The notes beneath the pieces are model-generated. The model worked only from the letters and a program-made list of their open reading frames with translations. It was not told where the DNA came from and searched no databases. A DNA stretch of 31,221 nt. It comes from a virus. Position 1 is the stretch's first letter, and each line of letters opens with the position of its first letter. The DNA lies in IMG/VR virus record IMGVR_UViG_3300030382_002593, positions 1 to 31,221 of that record. One strand, written 5' to 3'. A program made the position numbers and the translations under genes. Positions 30,594-31,221 of this stretch are shown piece after piece.

Positions 30594-30753
30594 ATGAACT
30601 CACCTTGGTATTACATACTTTACACAGTCCTTTTAATTGTTTTCTACCACCATCTAAATTCACGTAGGTGACCTCTGTGACAGGCTGTGTTGCCTTACAT
30701 TTAAAACAATAACCTTTCCTTGGTTTAAATATATTGGGCATCCAATTAAACAT
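30580..30753 (-). CDS. DUF5679-like zinc-ribbon protein
   Basis: 57 aa from ATG at 30753, which overlaps the cupin stop (ATGTTTAA); earlier in-frame starts lie inside the cupin gene. After a short lead (MFNWMPNIFKPRKG) comes YCFKCKATQPV, a KxLKG turn and LCKVCNTKVSSYVG: two CxxC pairs separated by about 30 residues with G-R-K-x-L-K-G between them. This is the DUF5679 pattern known from phages and archaea. Role unknown; likely binds nucleic acid or protein. Confidence 0.7.
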   Translation of the reverse strand: MFNWMPNIFKPRKGYCFKCKATQPVTEVTYVNLDGGRKQLKGLCKVCNTKVSSYVGL

Positions 30754-31078
30754 CACGAATCCCATTGAATATACAGACAAAATATAAAGGTTGAGTTGTA
30801 GATGTATTAATCACTCGATGAAATTCTCCGTCAGGAATTGGAATAATATCGCCTGCAGAAATTCTGTCTACCTTCTCACCCACAGTAATTGTTCCTTCAC
30901 CATTTACGAAAAGGTAATACTCCTCTTGTCCTTCATGGTGATGTCCTGTTGTTGAAGATAGGGGGTGTAGCAAGGTGCTACTTAACATTAATTGCTTTAA
31001 ATAATCATTATCTCGGACTATATATCTTTCGTCCTCTTTGACGATTCTGCCGCTTATATCGTTGACATGAAATTTCAT
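30746..31078 (-). CDS. Cupin-domain protein
   Basis: 110 aa. Cupin motif 1 is TTGHHHEGQEEYYLFVNGEG with the metal-binding His and Glu, and motif 2 is DGEFHRVIN with the last His, so all metal ligands of a small single-domain cupin are present. Such proteins are sugar isomerases, dioxygenases or simple sugar binders. In a phage it could modify surface glycans or nucleotide sugars, but position next to a structural gene gives no firm lead. The ribosome binding site is AAGGTAACG. Confidence 0.8.
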   Translation of the reverse strand: MKFHVNDISGRIVKEDERYIVRDNDYLKQLMLSSTLLHPLSSTTGHHHEGQEEYYLFVNGEGTITVGEKVDRISAGDIIPIPDGEFHRVINTSTTQPLYFVCIFNGIRDV

Positions 31079-31092
31079 ACTACTCGTTACCT

Positions 31093-31221
31093 TTATGGGT
31101 TACCTAGTTGTACTGCTGGTTCAGACATAGTAATTTCTACGTTGTCTGTGACTGTCCAGTTAGCCCCTGTTACTGTGCTGGTTATTTGAAACTCTTTAGT
31201 GGCTAGGGCTGAATCATTTCC
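31093..31221 (-). CDS. C-terminal end of a probable structural protein (cut by right edge)
   Basis: An open frame enters from the right edge and stops at TAA (31093-31095), giving 42 residues (GNDSALATKEFQITSTVTG..., ITMSEPAVQLGNP). It is Thr/Val/Ser-rich and beta-like, as in virion proteins. It is followed 15 bases later by the cupin gene. Too little is visible for a family call. Confidence 0.5.
   Translation of the reverse strand, partial: GNDSALATKEFQITSTVTGANWTVTDNVEITMSEPAVQLGNP

Noticed and set aside
1-31221. Signs of a temperate lifestyle (integrase, repressor, attachment site)
   Set aside because: None was seen, but the window is only part of the genome, so no conclusion about lifestyle is drawn.

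Overview
The window is about 31.2 kb of a tailed double-stranded DNA phage genome (class Caudoviricetes, siphovirus-like, HK97-fold capsid), of roughly 40% GC by eye. Nearly every credible gene is on the minus strand, so transcription runs from high to low coordinates. The host cannot be read from the sequence. No integrase, repressor, tRNA gene or CRISPR array was seen. The window cuts through a gene at each end: a holin-like gene on the left and a probable structural gene on the right.

Reading in the direction of transcription: (1) 31221-29993 is a short operon with the tail of a structural protein, a cupin, a zinc-ribbon protein and small proteins including a 58-aa membrane protein, closed by a strong intrinsic terminator. 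(2) 29850-29385 is a non-coding, structured leader with a plausible sigma70-type promoter. (3) 29384-19313 is the early/replication operon: unknown small proteins, DUF2958, DUF932, an HTH protein, a possible SSB-like protein, a RecA-fold ATPase, zinc-ribbon proteins and an HNH endonuclease, closed by an intrinsic terminator at 19216-19252. (4) 19155-95 is a RusA-like resolvase followed by the late operon: ParB-like protein, TAGT-type glycosyltransferase, terminase small and large subunits, a 34-aa Com-like zinc finger, a portal-MuF fusion, prohead protease, major capsid protein, connector and tail completion genes, two tail tube paralogs, a frameshifted G/GT chaperone pair, tape measure, tail tip and fibre genes, and lysis genes. 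Late genes are mostly joined by TAATG or ATGA overlaps, which suggests translational coupling.

The most unusual content is a set of four hammerhead-ribozyme-like elements at 27851-27945, 28329-28404, 28889-28982 and 29408-29473. One lies directly before the ribosome binding site of each of four consecutive early genes. Two are close to textbook type II ribozymes, one is type II with a weak stem II, and one is type I with a single core change. In all four the predicted downstream cleavage product would begin with a hairpin at its extreme 5' end. This suggests the early transcript cuts itself into single-gene messages with protected 5' ends.

Other notable points are a -1 frameshift site with a fully open 74-codon extension ending on the tape measure start codon, a Com-like gene followed by a stem-loop that covers the portal ribosome binding site, and a base-modification-type glycosyltransferase next to the terminase genes. 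All functions are inferred by reading the sequence; no database search was run.
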